In this document: positions 26,512 to 35,706 of the stretch, piece after piece
Numbering within the stretch: position 1 is the stretch's first letter
Layout: each line of letters starts with the position of its first letter
Assembly: GCF_001530125.1 (NCBI RefSeq)
Contig: NZ_LDUG01000018.1
Location: 201,171 to 265,170 of the forward strand
Length of the DNA stretch: 64,000 nucleotides
Source: Thiobacillus denitrificans
GTDB taxonomy: Bacteria; Pseudomonadota; Gammaproteobacteria; Burkholderiales; Thiobacillaceae
Direction: 5' to 3'
Position numbers and translations under genes: made by a program
Notes under the pieces: model-generated
Seen by the model: only the letters and a program-made list of their open reading frames with translations
What the model was told of the DNA's origin: nothing
Database searches by the model: none

Positions 26512-28338
26512 TCAGTGCTCGTTCGCCGTCAGCCACTGCTCCAGCATCATCACCACCCAGATCATCACCCCGTAATAGCTGGCATGCTGGCCGCGCTGCA
26601 TGGCCAGCATGTGGTCCAGATACGCCGGCTGGATCAAACCGCGCTTTTTGAAGTCCGACAGGCTGTCGCCGACGATGTCGCCGAGCGGGGCGTATTGCGT
26701 GCTCCACACGCCGAACGGCAGGCCGAAGCCGTGCTTGGTCTTGTTGATGATCTTTTCCGGCAGCAGGTCGTCCAGCGCTTCCTTGAAGAACCAGCGCAGC
26801 TTTTGCCCGCGCACCTTGTAATCCACCGGCAGATGATTGGCAAACGCGACCAGGCGGTCGTCTAGCAGCGGGTAGTGCACCTCGATCCCTGCCGCTTCCG
26901 TCATCGTGCCGACCTTGCGCAGGTCGTTGTCGGCCAGGGTGAATTTCAGGTCCAGATGCATCAGACGGTTGATGTAATGGTCGGAGCTGGTGCGGTCGTA
27001 GACTTCGCTGAGGGCGGCGTCCGTCGATGAGGGGTCGACCGCACGAATGAAATCCGCCGCAAAAATCTGATCGAGCGGGGTGCGGTGCAGGAAATTGTAG
27101 CTTTCCAGTCGTAGCGGCAGCCCGACCTTGGCCTGGGCGACATAGCTTTTCAGCTTGGACAGCGGGAACCGGTCTGACAGCCCCGGCAAGTTTGCAAGCG
27201 GCTCGATCAGCCCGCGCCGCAGTACGGCGGGCAGGTGGGCATAGGCCTCGAACAGTCGCTGCTTGGCATAGCGCGCGTTGCCGCCAAAGATTTCATCGCC
27301 GCCGTCGCCGGCGAACATGTTCTCGAATCCTGCCTCGCGCGCGGTCTTGGCGCAGAACCAGGTCGGCACCGCTGAGTCGTTGCCGAACGGCTCGTCGTAT
27401 TCGCGCGCGATGATCGGAATCGCGGTCACGATGTCGGCCGGCTTCAGGTAATACTCGTGGCTGCGGCTGCCGTAGCGTTCGGCGGCGCAGCGCGCGTATT
27501 CCATTTCATCGAAACCGTCGGCGTCGAAGCCGATGGAAAAGGTGTCGACCGGCGCGCCGCGCGCGGCGGTGAGGGCGCCGACGATGGTCGAGCTGTCCGT
27601 GCCGCCGGACAGAAACGCTGCGGTGGCCGGCGCATCGGCATCGCGTACCGCTTGCTCCAGCACCTTGCGGAAATCGCGGCGGAGGGGGTCGAAGCCGGCA
27701 TCGACCGGGGTGTAATCGGCCTGCCAGTAAAACCCGGTGCTGACCTGGCCGTTTTTCAGGGTGAGGGTTTGCCCGGGCAGCAGCTTGCGCACGCCCTGAT
27801 ACAGGCTGCGCGGTGCGGGAATGGTGTGGAAATAGAGATAGTCGTAGATTGCCTGCGGGTCGATGACGCGGCCCACGGCGGCGTGGGCCGCCACGCTTTG
27901 CACGCTGCTGCCGAACACCAGCTGGCCGCCGTGCTTGGCGTAACACAGGCGCTCGGCGCCGACGCGGTCGAGCGCCAGAAAGGCTTTTTTCTTCAACGGT
28001 TCGAGCACGGCGAAGGCGAAGTTGCCCTGCATCAGCGTGGGCAGTTTTTCGCCGAAGCGTAGCCAGCCGTGCGCCACCGCCATCGCCGGATTCTGGTCGC
28101 GGGCGATGAAGGCCAAGCCGTCATCGAGAAAGCGCGGTCGTCCGTACAGTGCCGCGGCCAGCCCGTTTTCAACGTGGATTTCGGCCTTGCCGAGGCGCGA
28201 GCAGCCCGCCACCCCCAGCATCTGGCTGCTATGCGCGTGCAGCAGGCCTTCGGGGGATAGGCAGGCCGCCTGCCCCATGTGCTTGATCAAATCCTGATGC
28301 GCGCCGTGCTCGCCCAGCCAGCCGAAAATGCCATCCAT
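26512..28338 (-). CDS. Asparagine synthase-family protein lacking the Cys2 nucleophile
   Basis: A 608-residue two-domain asparagine synthetase homologue. It begins 'MDGIFGWLGEHG', so the N-terminal glutaminase nucleophile Cys is Asp at position 2, while the synthetase half is intact: 'FLSGGTDSST' (residues 242-251) and 'MFAGDGGDEIFGG'. The codon is GAT and no alternative start restores a Cys. The enzyme probably uses free ammonia or another nucleophile, or makes an intramolecular bond as beta-lactam synthetase does; this is inference. It is oriented against the flanking genes and isolated by repeats on the left. Confidence 0.9.
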   Translation of the reverse strand: MDGIFGWLGEHGAHQDLIKHMGQAACLSPEGLLHAHSSQMLGVAGCSRLGKAEIHVENGLAAALYGRPRFLDDGLAFIARDQNPAMAVAHGWLRFGEKLPTLMQGNFAFAVLEPLKKKAFLALDRVGAERLCYAKHGGQLVFGSSVQSVAAHAAVGRVIDPQAIYDYLYFHTIPAPRSLYQGVRKLLPGQTLTLKNGQVSTGFYWQADYTPVDAGFDPLRRDFRKVLEQAVRDADAPATAAFLSGGTDSSTIVGALTAARGAPVDTFSIGFDADGFDEMEYARCAAERYGSRSHEYYLKPADIVTAIPIIAREYDEPFGNDSAVPTWFCAKTAREAGFENMFAGDGGDEIFGGNARYAKQRLFEAYAHLPAVLRRGLIEPLANLPGLSDRFPLSKLKSYVAQAKVGLPLRLESYNFLHRTPLDQIFAADFIRAVDPSSTDAALSEVYDRTSSDHYINRLMHLDLKFTLADNDLRKVGTMTEAAGIEVHYPLLDDRLVAFANHLPVDYKVRGQKLRWFFKEALDDLLPEKIINKTKHGFGLPFGVWSTQYAPLGDIVGDSLSDFKKRGLIQPAYLDHMLAMQRGQHASYYGVMIWVVMMLEQWLTANEH

Positions 28339-28540
28339 GGTGTCGTGTGTCAGAGTGATGCGGGATAATGTCCGACAATATAAACGAGCCTGTCGCTTGG
28401 TACGAATCCTGTATGTTGGGTCCGCCAGGGAAGCGTTGATTTATTCTTGGTCATTGCGAGTGCAACGAAGCAATCCAGTTTTTTGATCGACAGCGTCATT
28501 CTGGATCACCGCGTCGCCATGCGCCTTGCGATGACAGATT
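28339..28540. repeat. Divergent intergenic region with a CATTGCGAGTGC-type inverted repeat
   Basis: Between two divergent genes, 28450-28537 holds a diverged copy of the 19701 family: 'tcattgcgagtgcaacgaag' faces 'cgccttgcgatgaca'. The left 110 bases are AT-richer ('gacaatataaacgagcctgt') and probably contain the promoter of the leftward gene, but no clear -35/-10 pair could be assigned. Confidence 0.6.
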
Positions 28541-29506
28541 TTGCAGAGTTTCACCAAGCGTTGCCCTATTGTCAGAAAGCCCAAGCCCTTGAATGCATTC
28601 CTGATCAAAGTCAGCAAAACACTTGCCTACCATGCGCGGCGCGCTCAACGTGGTGTGCGCAGTTTGCGCTGGGCGCTTGCGCGGCGACCTGCGCAGCGCC
28701 CGATCATCGTGGTCGGCTGCTCTCGCGCCGGCACCACCCTGGTCTACAAAACCCTGTCAGAATCGCGCGAGATCGGCAGCCTGCAGCGCGAAACCCACGA
28801 TTACTGGACCGACCTGCATCCGCCGGCCGACAAGCACTGGGACACCCACGCGCTGGATGCCGGCGACGCCAGCCCGGCCGACCGCAACACCGTCAGCCGC
28901 TATTTCTACAGTTGCAGCGGCCACCATCGCTGGGTCGACAAGAACAACCAGAACGGCCTGTGCGTACCCTATCTGCGGGCACTGTTTCCCGATGCCGTGT
29001 TCGTCTTCATCAAGCGCAGCCCCGGCGACAACCTCAATTCGCTGATCGAGGGCTGGCGCAAGCCCGACGAATTCGCCACCTGGTCGAACGACCTGCCGGC
29101 CAAGGTGGCGGTGGAAAATGGCGCGCTGACGCAGTGGTGCTTTTTTCTGGCCGACGGCTGGCGCGAGGTTGTCAATGCGCCGGTCGAGGACGTCGCCGCG
29201 TTCCAGTACACCGCCATCAACCAGGCCATCCTCGACGCGAAGGCCAACGTGCCCGCCGGGCAGTGGGTCGAGGTGTTCTACGAAGACTTCCTGCGCGACC
29301 CAGTCGCTACCTTCCGCCAGGTGTTCGAAGGCTGCGGCCTGGCCTTCGACGCCCGCCTGCAGGCGCACTGCGCCGACGTGCTCGACATCCCCTACAACGC
29401 CTTCTCCGAAATCCGCCTGGATAAATGGAAAGACGGCCGCAACCGGGACAAAGTCGAACGCGTGCTGCCGCAGGTGGCGGATGTCGCCGCCAGGATGGGG
29501 TATTGA
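28541..29506 (+). CDS. Sulfotransferase family protein
   Basis: A protein of up to 321 residues with the sulfotransferase phosphosulfate loop 'VVGCSRAGTTLVYKTL' and a 3'-phosphate region 'VFIKRSPGDNLNSLIEGW'. A basic N-terminal segment precedes the loop. Start choice is uncertain: TTG at 28541 gives the longest form and TTG at 28589 a 305-residue form; neither has a good ribosome site and no in-frame ATG is suitable. It is more distant from the sulfotransferase at 22299 than a recent duplicate would be. Confidence 0.8.
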   Translation: MQSFTKRCPIVRKPKPLNAFLIKVSKTLAYHARRAQRGVRSLRWALARRPAQRPIIVVGCSRAGTTLVYKTLSESREIGSLQRETHDYWTDLHPPADKHWDTHALDAGDASPADRNTVSRYFYSCSGHHRWVDKNNQNGLCVPYLRALFPDAVFVFIKRSPGDNLNSLIEGWRKPDEFATWSNDLPAKVAVENGALTQWCFFLADGWREVVNAPVEDVAAFQYTAINQAILDAKANVPAGQWVEVFYEDFLRDPVATFRQVFEGCGLAFDARLQAHCADVLDIPYNAFSEIRLDKWKDGRNRDKVERVLPQVADVAARMGY

Positions 29507-29543
29507 TGGGCGTCATGAATTTGCCCACTTCCATGCCGCCGAA

Positions 29544-29880
29544 ATTCGGGGCGAGGGCGCCCCTCCTACTATGGGCGGTCGTTGTAGGAGCACCCGCAAG
29601 GGGTAGGCCGTGGTTGAATAGCCGACAAGTCGGCAACAACCACGCACCGGCGCCTTCGCCGCGATTGCCCGCGCCGCATCATCGCCAGCAATCGGCCCGG
29701 GGGCGGGCGAGCATGCTTGTTGCCGCTTCAGCGGCTGTACAAGCATGGCCTACCCCTCGCGGGTGCTCCTACACTCTGGAATATGCCTTTACCGTCATTG
29801 CGAGCGAAGCGCGGCAATCCAGCGCCTTTGTTGAACTGGATCCCGGCGTTCGCCGGGATGATGCAACTCAGAGGGCGTCC
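29544..29880. repeat. Composite of three repeat families
   Basis: From 29544 to 29772 there is a long TAGGAGG element: 'gttgtaggagcacccgcaag', the 'aacaaccacgcaccggcgcc' module, and an inverted end 'cctacccctcgcgggtgctc'. From 29792 a CGTCATTGCGAGCGAAGC element follows, ending with the small palindrome 'tcccggcgttcgccggga'. This fills the whole gap of 376 bases and reaches the ribosome site of the next gene. Confidence 0.78.
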
Positions 29881-29882
29881 CA

Positions 29883-31076
29883 GTGACGATGCTAGCCCTC
29901 GCGCTCGCGGCCATCCTCCTGCTATGGGCCGCCGTCCTGCTCGCCTTCGCCGGCCCCCTCGCCGCGCGCTGGCGCGAACCCGTGCTGCGCCACCCCGTGC
30001 TCGTCATCGAAAGCGACGACTGGGGCGCGGGTCCGCTGGCGCAGGCCGATGCGCTGGCCCGGCTCTCAACCCTGCTGCAACACATCCGCGATCACAGCGG
30101 CCGGCCCGCAGTCATGACCCTCGGCCTCATCCTGGAAGTCCCCGACGGCCCCCGCATCGCCGCCACCCACTGCGCCGAATACCACGCGCTGCCCCTGGCC
30201 GATCCCCGCTTCGACGCCGTGCGCGCTGCCATTCAGTCCGGCATCCGGGCCGGCGTCTTCGCCCCGCAACTCCACGGCCAGTGCCACTACTGGCCGCCTG
30301 CGCTGCTGGCTGCCGCGCGTGACACCCCCGCCGTACGCGACTGGCTCACCGCCCCCGAACCCGCGTCCACCGAAGACCTGCCATCCCCCCTGCAAAGCCG
30401 CTGGGTCGATGCGTCCAGCCTGCCGTCGCGTGCGCTGACGCCAGCCGCGATCCAACAAGCCATCGCCACCGAGGCCGCCGACTACCAGGCCCTGTTCGGC
30501 AGCGCGCCGCAGGTCGCCGTCGCCACCACCTTCGTCTGGAACGACGCCGTCGAAGCCGCCTGGGCCCAGGCGGGGATCGAGGCCATCATCACCCCGGGCC
30601 GCCGTGCCACCTGCCGCAATGCCGCCGGCCAACCGGGCTGCGTGGATGCCACGATGCTGGCAGGTGAGCGTTCACTCGCCGGGCCAAGCTTTCTGGTGCG
30701 CGACGTGTATTTCGAGCCGGCACTGGGGCATGCGCCGCAGCGCCTGGCCGACGGCCTGCGGGCGCGCACCCGGCAGGGGCGCGCCTGCCTGGTCGAAACC
30801 CATCGCTTCAATTTCCTGCAGGCACCGGACGCCAGCCTGACTGCTCTCGAAGCCGGCCTGCGCGAAGCCCTCGCAAGCTGCCCCGATCTGCGCTTTGCTG
30901 CCCCGCTTGAACTTGCACACGCGATGCGAAACCACGACCCGGCCTGGGTCGAAATCCGGCTCAAGCCGCGGCTTGCCGCCTGGCGCGCGCGCCTCGACGA
31001 AATCCCGCGCTTTCGCCGCCTGTCGCAATTAAGCGGTCTGGCCCTGCCGCTGGCCCTGCTGGGGGGGCGCGCATGA
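29883..31076 (+). CDS. Membrane-anchored polysaccharide deacetylase-like protein (uncharacterised)
   Basis: A 397-residue protein with one N-terminal TM segment (about residues 3-25) and then a region that resembles the NodB/glycoside hydrolase-deacetylase barrel: 'VLVIESDDWGAG' offers an Asp pair and 'APQLHGQCHYW' a His pair at the expected spacing, and 'VETHRFNF' a later His. The canonical TFDDG motif is missing, so function is inferred from fold-like spacing only. The GTG at 29883 has GAGGG 7 bases upstream; the ATG at 29889 is less well spaced. The stop overlaps the next gene's ATG. Confidence 0.62.
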   Translation: MTMLALALAAILLLWAAVLLAFAGPLAARWREPVLRHPVLVIESDDWGAGPLAQADALARLSTLLQHIRDHSGRPAVMTLGLILEVPDGPRIAATHCAEYHALPLADPRFDAVRAAIQSGIRAGVFAPQLHGQCHYWPPALLAAARDTPAVRDWLTAPEPASTEDLPSPLQSRWVDASSLPSRALTPAAIQQAIATEAADYQALFGSAPQVAVATTFVWNDAVEAAWAQAGIEAIITPGRRATCRNAAGQPGCVDATMLAGERSLAGPSFLVRDVYFEPALGHAPQRLADGLRARTRQGRACLVETHRFNFLQAPDASLTALEAGLREALASCPDLRFAAPLELAHAMRNHDPAWVEIRLKPRLAAWRARLDEIPRFRRLSQLSGLALPLALLGGRA

Positions 31077-31999
31077 ACCCGCGCTTCTCGGTCGTCATCC
31101 CCGCCTTCAACGCCGCCGCCACGCTGGCGCGCGCAATCGAGTCGGTGCGCGCGCAAAGCTGGCCGGCGCACGAAATCATCGTGATCGACGATGGCTCAAC
31201 CGATGCCACCGCAGAAATCGCGGCCGGCTTCGACGGCGTGCGCCTGATCCGGCAACAAAACAGCGGCGTCTCGGTGGCGCGCAACGCCGGCGCGGCGGCC
31301 GCCACCGGCGACTGGCTGGCGTTTCTCGACGCCGACGACTGGTATGCCCCCGACCGCATCAAGCTGCACGCCGAGTGGATCGCCGAAGACGCGACGCTCG
31401 ATTTCATGACCGGCGATTACGAATACCGCGACGACACCGGCACCCTGCTCGGCACCTCGATGGCGCAGCACGAATCGGGACGCATGATGCTGAACAAGGC
31501 CGCGGGTGCGGCCCGGGTGGTGATCGAAACCCCCGCCGAGATCGCCGCCTTCGTCGCCGACCATTTCGGCGACACCCACACGCTGTCGGTGCCGCGCGCG
31601 CGCTTCATCGAACTGGGCGGTTATCCCACCGGCTACAAGGTGTGCGAGGACGTGCACTTTCTGACCCGGCTGGTGGCGAAGAGCCGCCGCATCGGCGTGA
31701 TCTGCCAAAGTCTTGGCGCCTATGTGATCCACGGCGGCAGCGCTACCCGCCGCGATCCGGTGGCGGCGCAGCGCGAAAACGTGCGCACGCTGACCGACCT
31801 TTCCCGGCTGGCAGAAAATTTCCCCGTGTCGGTCAGGCGCGGCGTGGCAGCACGGATGCAAAGCGCCCGCTACAACCTCGGCTGCGCATTGAGCAAAAAC
31901 GGCCAGCGCATCGCCGCTGTTGGCGCCGTGCTGCCCACGCTGGCAGCGCGCCCCAACTGGCGCAGCCTGCTCGATGTGCTCTCGATGATCAGGGGATGA
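31073..31999 (+). CDS. Glycosyltransferase, GT2 family
   Basis: A 308-residue GT-A enzyme with 'RFSVVIPAFNAAATLARAIE', the nucleotide-binding 'IIVIDDGSTDATAEI', and the metal site 'WLAFLDADDWYAPDR' (DxD). It is translationally coupled to the deacetylase-like gene. Inverting enzymes of this family act in the cytoplasm; the sugar is unknown. Confidence 0.9.
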   Translation: MNPRFSVVIPAFNAAATLARAIESVRAQSWPAHEIIVIDDGSTDATAEIAAGFDGVRLIRQQNSGVSVARNAGAAAATGDWLAFLDADDWYAPDRIKLHAEWIAEDATLDFMTGDYEYRDDTGTLLGTSMAQHESGRMMLNKAAGAARVVIETPAEIAAFVADHFGDTHTLSVPRARFIELGGYPTGYKVCEDVHFLTRLVAKSRRIGVICQSLGAYVIHGGSATRRDPVAAQRENVRTLTDLSRLAENFPVSVRRGVAARMQSARYNLGCALSKNGQRIAAVGAVLPTLAARPNWRSLLDVLSMIRG

Positions 32000-32018
32000 T
32001 GCATGGACGTCCGCATTC

Positions 32019-32525
32019 GGCCCGAGGCGGGCTTCCACAACGCCACCGGACTCACCTGTGGGAGCGGCGCCCTCGCCGCGATTGCCCGCACAGCACAAAC
32101 GCCCGCATTCGCCCCGAGGGCGGGCCTCCCACAAGCATGGTCTGCGCCGCGCAACGGCCTGCAATCGGCCCGGGGGCGGGCCTCCCACAAGCATGGTCTG
32201 CCCCTGGTGGGTGCGCCTACACTCTCTTGTGGGGTCCCCGCAAGGGGGAGGCCATGGCTGTCAAGCCACTGAAGCGGCAACAGCCATGCACCGGCACCCC
32301 CGCACTCACCTGTGGGAGCGGCGCCCTCGCCGCGATTGCCCGCACAGCACAAACGCCCGCATTCGCCCCGGGGGCGGGCCTCCCACAAGCATGGTCTGCG
32401 CCGCGCAACGGCCTGCAATCGGCCCGGGGGCGGGCCTCCCACAAGCATGGTCTGCACCGCACAAACGTCCGCATTCGCCCCGAGGGCGGGCCGCCTACGT
32501 CATTCCGGCGGACGCCGGAATCCAG
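32019..32525. repeat. Repeat cluster with a 151-bp direct duplication
   Basis: 32051-32201 and 32305-32455 are direct repeats differing at about one position, each holding 'ctcacctgtgggagcggcgc' and two 'gggcgggcctcccacaagca' arms. A 'gtccccgcaagggggaggcc' module lies between them. The last part ends with the palindrome 'attccggcggacgccggaat' at about 32502-32521. The full gap of 549 bases is repeat-derived and no gene is supported. Confidence 0.85.
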
Positions 32526-32548
32526 TCAAATAAAATAGCGCTTTCCAC

Positions 32549-33703
32549 ATGAACCGCCTGCTCGTCCTCACCGAACTCTTCCTCCCCACCAAGGGCGGCA
32601 CCGCCGTGTGGGCGGCCGAAGTCTACAAACGCCTAGGCGGCAAGGAAATCCACATCGTCACCGCCGACGTGCCGGGCGCGGATGCAGTCGACACAGCACA
32701 CCCCAACACCATCCACCGCCTCAACCTCAAGCGCATCCCCTGGCTACGCCCCGAATCGCTGGTGATGTACACGCGCTTCTTCTTCAAGTCGCTCACCCTG
32801 GCACTCACCCACCGCTTCGACGCCATCCACGCCTTCCGCGCCCTGCCCGAAGGCCTGGTTGCATGGGCCGTGGCACGACTGACATTTCGCCCGGTGGTGA
32901 TCTATGCTCATGGGGAGGAACTCACCACCTGGGGACGCGGCGGAAAATTCAAGGCAATGCGCTTTGCCCTGCGCCATGCCGACAGGGTAATTGCCAACAG
33001 CGAGCACACGCGGGAGACCCTGCTCGAAATGGGCATCGATCCGGCACGCATCACCATCATTTACCCGGGCGTCGATGTCTCGGTGTTCAGGCCGGGCCTC
33101 GATGTCAGCGGACTGCGTGAAAGCCTCGGCATCCGCCCCGATGAAAAACTGGTCTTCTCGGTCGGCCGCCTGTCGCGCCGCAAGGGCTTCGACCAGATGA
33201 TCCGTGCCGTCGCGCAATTACACGCCGAAGGCATCCCGCTACGCTATGTCATCGCGGGCATCGGTGAAGATACCGACTACCTCGACGGCCTGATCGCGGA
33301 ACATAATGTGCAAGGCATCGTCCACCGGATAGGCGCAGTGAGTGAACCAGACCTGCCGCGCTGGATGAATGCCTGCGATGTTTTTGCCATGCCCAATCGC
33401 GACATCAACGGCGACAACGAGGGCTTCGGCATGGTGTTCATCGAAGCGGCAGCGTGTGGCAAGCCCAGCCTGGCTGGCGAGGCGGGTGGTACCGGATCGG
33501 CTGTGCTGCATGATGAGACCGGGCTGCGGGTGGATGGCGTTGATACCATGAATGTTGTGAACGGTTTGCGCCAGTTGCTGGCCAAACCGGAATGGATGCA
33601 TGCGCTGGGACAGGCAGGATTGAGTCGGGTTAATGCGAAGTTCGCATGGGAGCAGGTCGCTCAGGCGACGCAACAGACAATTTTGGCGAGGAACGGGAAA
33701 TGA
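32549..33703 (+). CDS. Glycosyltransferase, GT4 family (PimB/mannosyltransferase-like)
   Basis: A 384-residue GT-B enzyme. It begins 'MNRLLVLTELFLPTKGGTAV' and has 'VIYAHGEELTTWGRG', 'IIYPGVDVSVFRPG', 'FSVGRLSRRKGFDQMI' and the donor-site 'GFGMVFIEAAACGKPSLAGE'. Close wording to the PimB-like subgroup suggests a mannosyl-type transfer, but that is inference. It overlaps the following TPR gene by 4 bases. Confidence 0.88.
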   Translation: MNRLLVLTELFLPTKGGTAVWAAEVYKRLGGKEIHIVTADVPGADAVDTAHPNTIHRLNLKRIPWLRPESLVMYTRFFFKSLTLALTHRFDAIHAFRALPEGLVAWAVARLTFRPVVIYAHGEELTTWGRGGKFKAMRFALRHADRVIANSEHTRETLLEMGIDPARITIIYPGVDVSVFRPGLDVSGLRESLGIRPDEKLVFSVGRLSRRKGFDQMIRAVAQLHAEGIPLRYVIAGIGEDTDYLDGLIAEHNVQGIVHRIGAVSEPDLPRWMNACDVFAMPNRDINGDNEGFGMVFIEAAACGKPSLAGEAGGTGSAVLHDETGLRVDGVDTMNVVNGLRQLLAKPEWMHALGQAGLSRVNAKFAWEQVAQATQQTILARNGK

Positions 33704-34488
33704 ACTGGAAACAGCTGGGTTGGGGTATCGCAGCCTGTACGGTATGTGCGCACGCTGGTGCGGTCGATTTTAGCTCCAAAGCCAATGCGGCAGAAATGCT
33801 GCGCATGCCCCCCTATTGCCAGGTTAAATGGAATTCACCCCCCACTTCGCCAGAATGGAAATCCTGGCGTGACCAGATTGGCTCGAACTATATCGATCTG
33901 CATCACTATTGCGCGGGCCTCAATTTCGTCAACCGCTACTGGGGTGCCCGCACTCCACAGGATCGAGGCTTCTATCTGCAGAACGCTATGAACAACTTCA
34001 ATTACATGGTGAAAGCGGAAAAGCCGGATTTTGCCCTGCGCGCTGAACTATATTCACATCGCGGCGAGGTGTTCAAACTCATGCGCAAGCCTGGCGAAGC
34101 CGTAAAGGATTTTAACCACGCACTGTCTATCAACCCCAGGTTCGTCAAGCCCTATCTGCAGTTGGCTGATCTCAATGTTGCCGGCAAGTCAAATGCCCGG
34201 GCAATTGAAATTGTGACCGAGGGCCTGCGCCACGTGCCTGACTCCTCGGCCCTCCAGCGCCGCTATCTGGAACTGGGTGGAAAAAAGCCCTTCCCCGAGC
34301 CTGTCGTTGCAAAAGCAGCCGAGCCAGTGGCAGTGCAGCCAGATGCCCCGGCATCCAAACCGGAGGCAGTGAATGATCCGGCGCCCTCGGCCACCGCTTT
34401 ACCTGAATCTGAGTCCGCCGCGCAAACCGAAGCCGCGCCAATCGGAACCCCCAGCAACCCCTATTGCCGCTTCTGCCCACCGGAGTAA
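33700..34488 (+). CDS. Secreted TPR-repeat protein
   Basis: A 262-residue protein with a Sec-type signal peptide ('MNWKQLGWGIAACTVCAHAGA', mature near residue 22), a region with conserved Cys and His ('PPYCQVKW', 'IDLHHYCAGLNFVNRYW') and two to three TPR-like helical repeats around residues 110-190 ('AELYSHRGEVFKLMRKPGEA'). The C-terminal 60 residues are Pro/Ala/Glu-rich and end 'CRFCPPE'. It is periplasmic or outer-membrane associated and coupled to the GT4 gene. TPR proteins often scaffold EPS secretion; the specific role is unknown. Confidence 0.8.
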   Translation: MNWKQLGWGIAACTVCAHAGAVDFSSKANAAEMLRMPPYCQVKWNSPPTSPEWKSWRDQIGSNYIDLHHYCAGLNFVNRYWGARTPQDRGFYLQNAMNNFNYMVKAEKPDFALRAELYSHRGEVFKLMRKPGEAVKDFNHALSINPRFVKPYLQLADLNVAGKSNARAIEIVTEGLRHVPDSSALQRRYLELGGKKPFPEPVVAKAAEPVAVQPDAPASKPEAVNDPAPSATALPESESAAQTEAAPIGTPSNPYCRFCPPE

Positions 34489-34497
34489 ACTGCACGT

Positions 34498-35595
34498 TCA
34501 GGGGCGCACGAAGCCCAACAGCAGCGTTTCGAACGCCCTCACCGGGCAGGTCGTGAAGTCCTGTTCCACCCGGGCACGGCCGGCCTCTCCCATGCGGGCG
34601 CGTAGGGACGGGTCGGCAATCAGGTCAGCAACCCGTGCAGTCAGTCCATCGACGTCTTCAGGCTCGACCAGATAGCCGTTCACCCCGTCTTCCACCACCT
34701 CGGGAATACCCCCCACCCGCGTGGCGACAACCGGTTTGCGGCAGGCGCCGGCTTCCAGGTTGATGAGCCCAAGCGGCTCCTGCCAGCGCGAGGGCACCAC
34801 CACGATATCCGCGGTGTGGTAGACGTTTTCCACCGCCTTCACATAGCCGATGTAGCGGATGCGGGGGTCGTCCCCCACCATGTCCCCGAGATCCTGTTCC
34901 GAATACGAACCAGGGAATTTCTTCGGGTCGCGGCATTCCCCCGCAATCAGGAAGCGGGCGTTGGGGTCCGGAATTTTTCTGGCCATGGCGATGAAGTCCG
35001 CCACGCCCTTGATGTCGCGGATCTGTCCCAGAAAGGCCACCACCACCTGATCGGGGCCCAGGCCCAGTTCCTCGCGCAGGCTGTGCCCGGCATCGAAGCG
35101 TGCGAGGCTGATCGGGTTGTAGATCACCGGCTTGGCGAGCGCCGGCGGACCGGATTGGTCCGCCGTGTAGTGCGATACCGCTATTGCTGCGCGGCACCAG
35201 CGCATCGCAGGCGAAGGTTTGTGATTGATGACGTGGTAGTGCGCCAGGATGGGAATGCCGGCCAGCCTTGCAGCGAGCAATTCCGCCGGGCGCCAGAAGT
35301 TCGAGCCGTTGACGTGGACGACTTCCACCCGCTCGCGGCGAAAAAAGCGCCACGCTTTCCAGAGGGCGCGCACGTAGGCTGCGGGCGAGCCCGGTTCGGT
35401 AAAGCCTGACCACACTTCGTAGCGCAATCCGTGCGCCTTCAGTTCAGGTTCGATCGGCCCCTTGCAGGGTAGTATCAGAATGGGGTCTAGCCTGGTAGTG
35501 TCGAGTTGCCACAGATTGGTGTAAAGCACGCGACTAGCGCCCCCCCAGTCGCCGCAACTGTTGGTGAAAAAACAGACTATGGGTTTCTTGTTCAT
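34498..35595 (-). CDS. Glycosyltransferase, GT4 family
   Basis: A 365-residue GT-B enzyme ('CFFTNSCGDWGGASRVLYTN' at the acceptor side; 'VAFLGQIRDIKGVADFIAMA' and 'GLINLEAGACRKPVVATRVGG' at the donor side). It is the last gene of the long leftward cluster and converges with the TPR gene across a 9-base gap, without a hairpin terminator between them. Specific sugar unknown. Confidence 0.9.
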   Translation of the reverse strand: MNKKPIVCFFTNSCGDWGGASRVLYTNLWQLDTTRLDPILILPCKGPIEPELKAHGLRYEVWSGFTEPGSPAAYVRALWKAWRFFRRERVEVVHVNGSNFWRPAELLAARLAGIPILAHYHVINHKPSPAMRWCRAAIAVSHYTADQSGPPALAKPVIYNPISLARFDAGHSLREELGLGPDQVVVAFLGQIRDIKGVADFIAMARKIPDPNARFLIAGECRDPKKFPGSYSEQDLGDMVGDDPRIRYIGYVKAVENVYHTADIVVVPSRWQEPLGLINLEAGACRKPVVATRVGGIPEVVEDGVNGYLVEPEDVDGLTARVADLIADPSLRARMGEAGRARVEQDFTTCPVRAFETLLLGFVRP

Positions 35596-35706
35596 TGGTT
35601 CAGGCTCAAGGCGAAAACGTCACAGACCGGCATCGTATTCTCCGGGCGATGCAAACAAAACGGCCATGGCAAAGTCGGCGATCTACGTATGGGACTCAAT
35701 GGCGCA

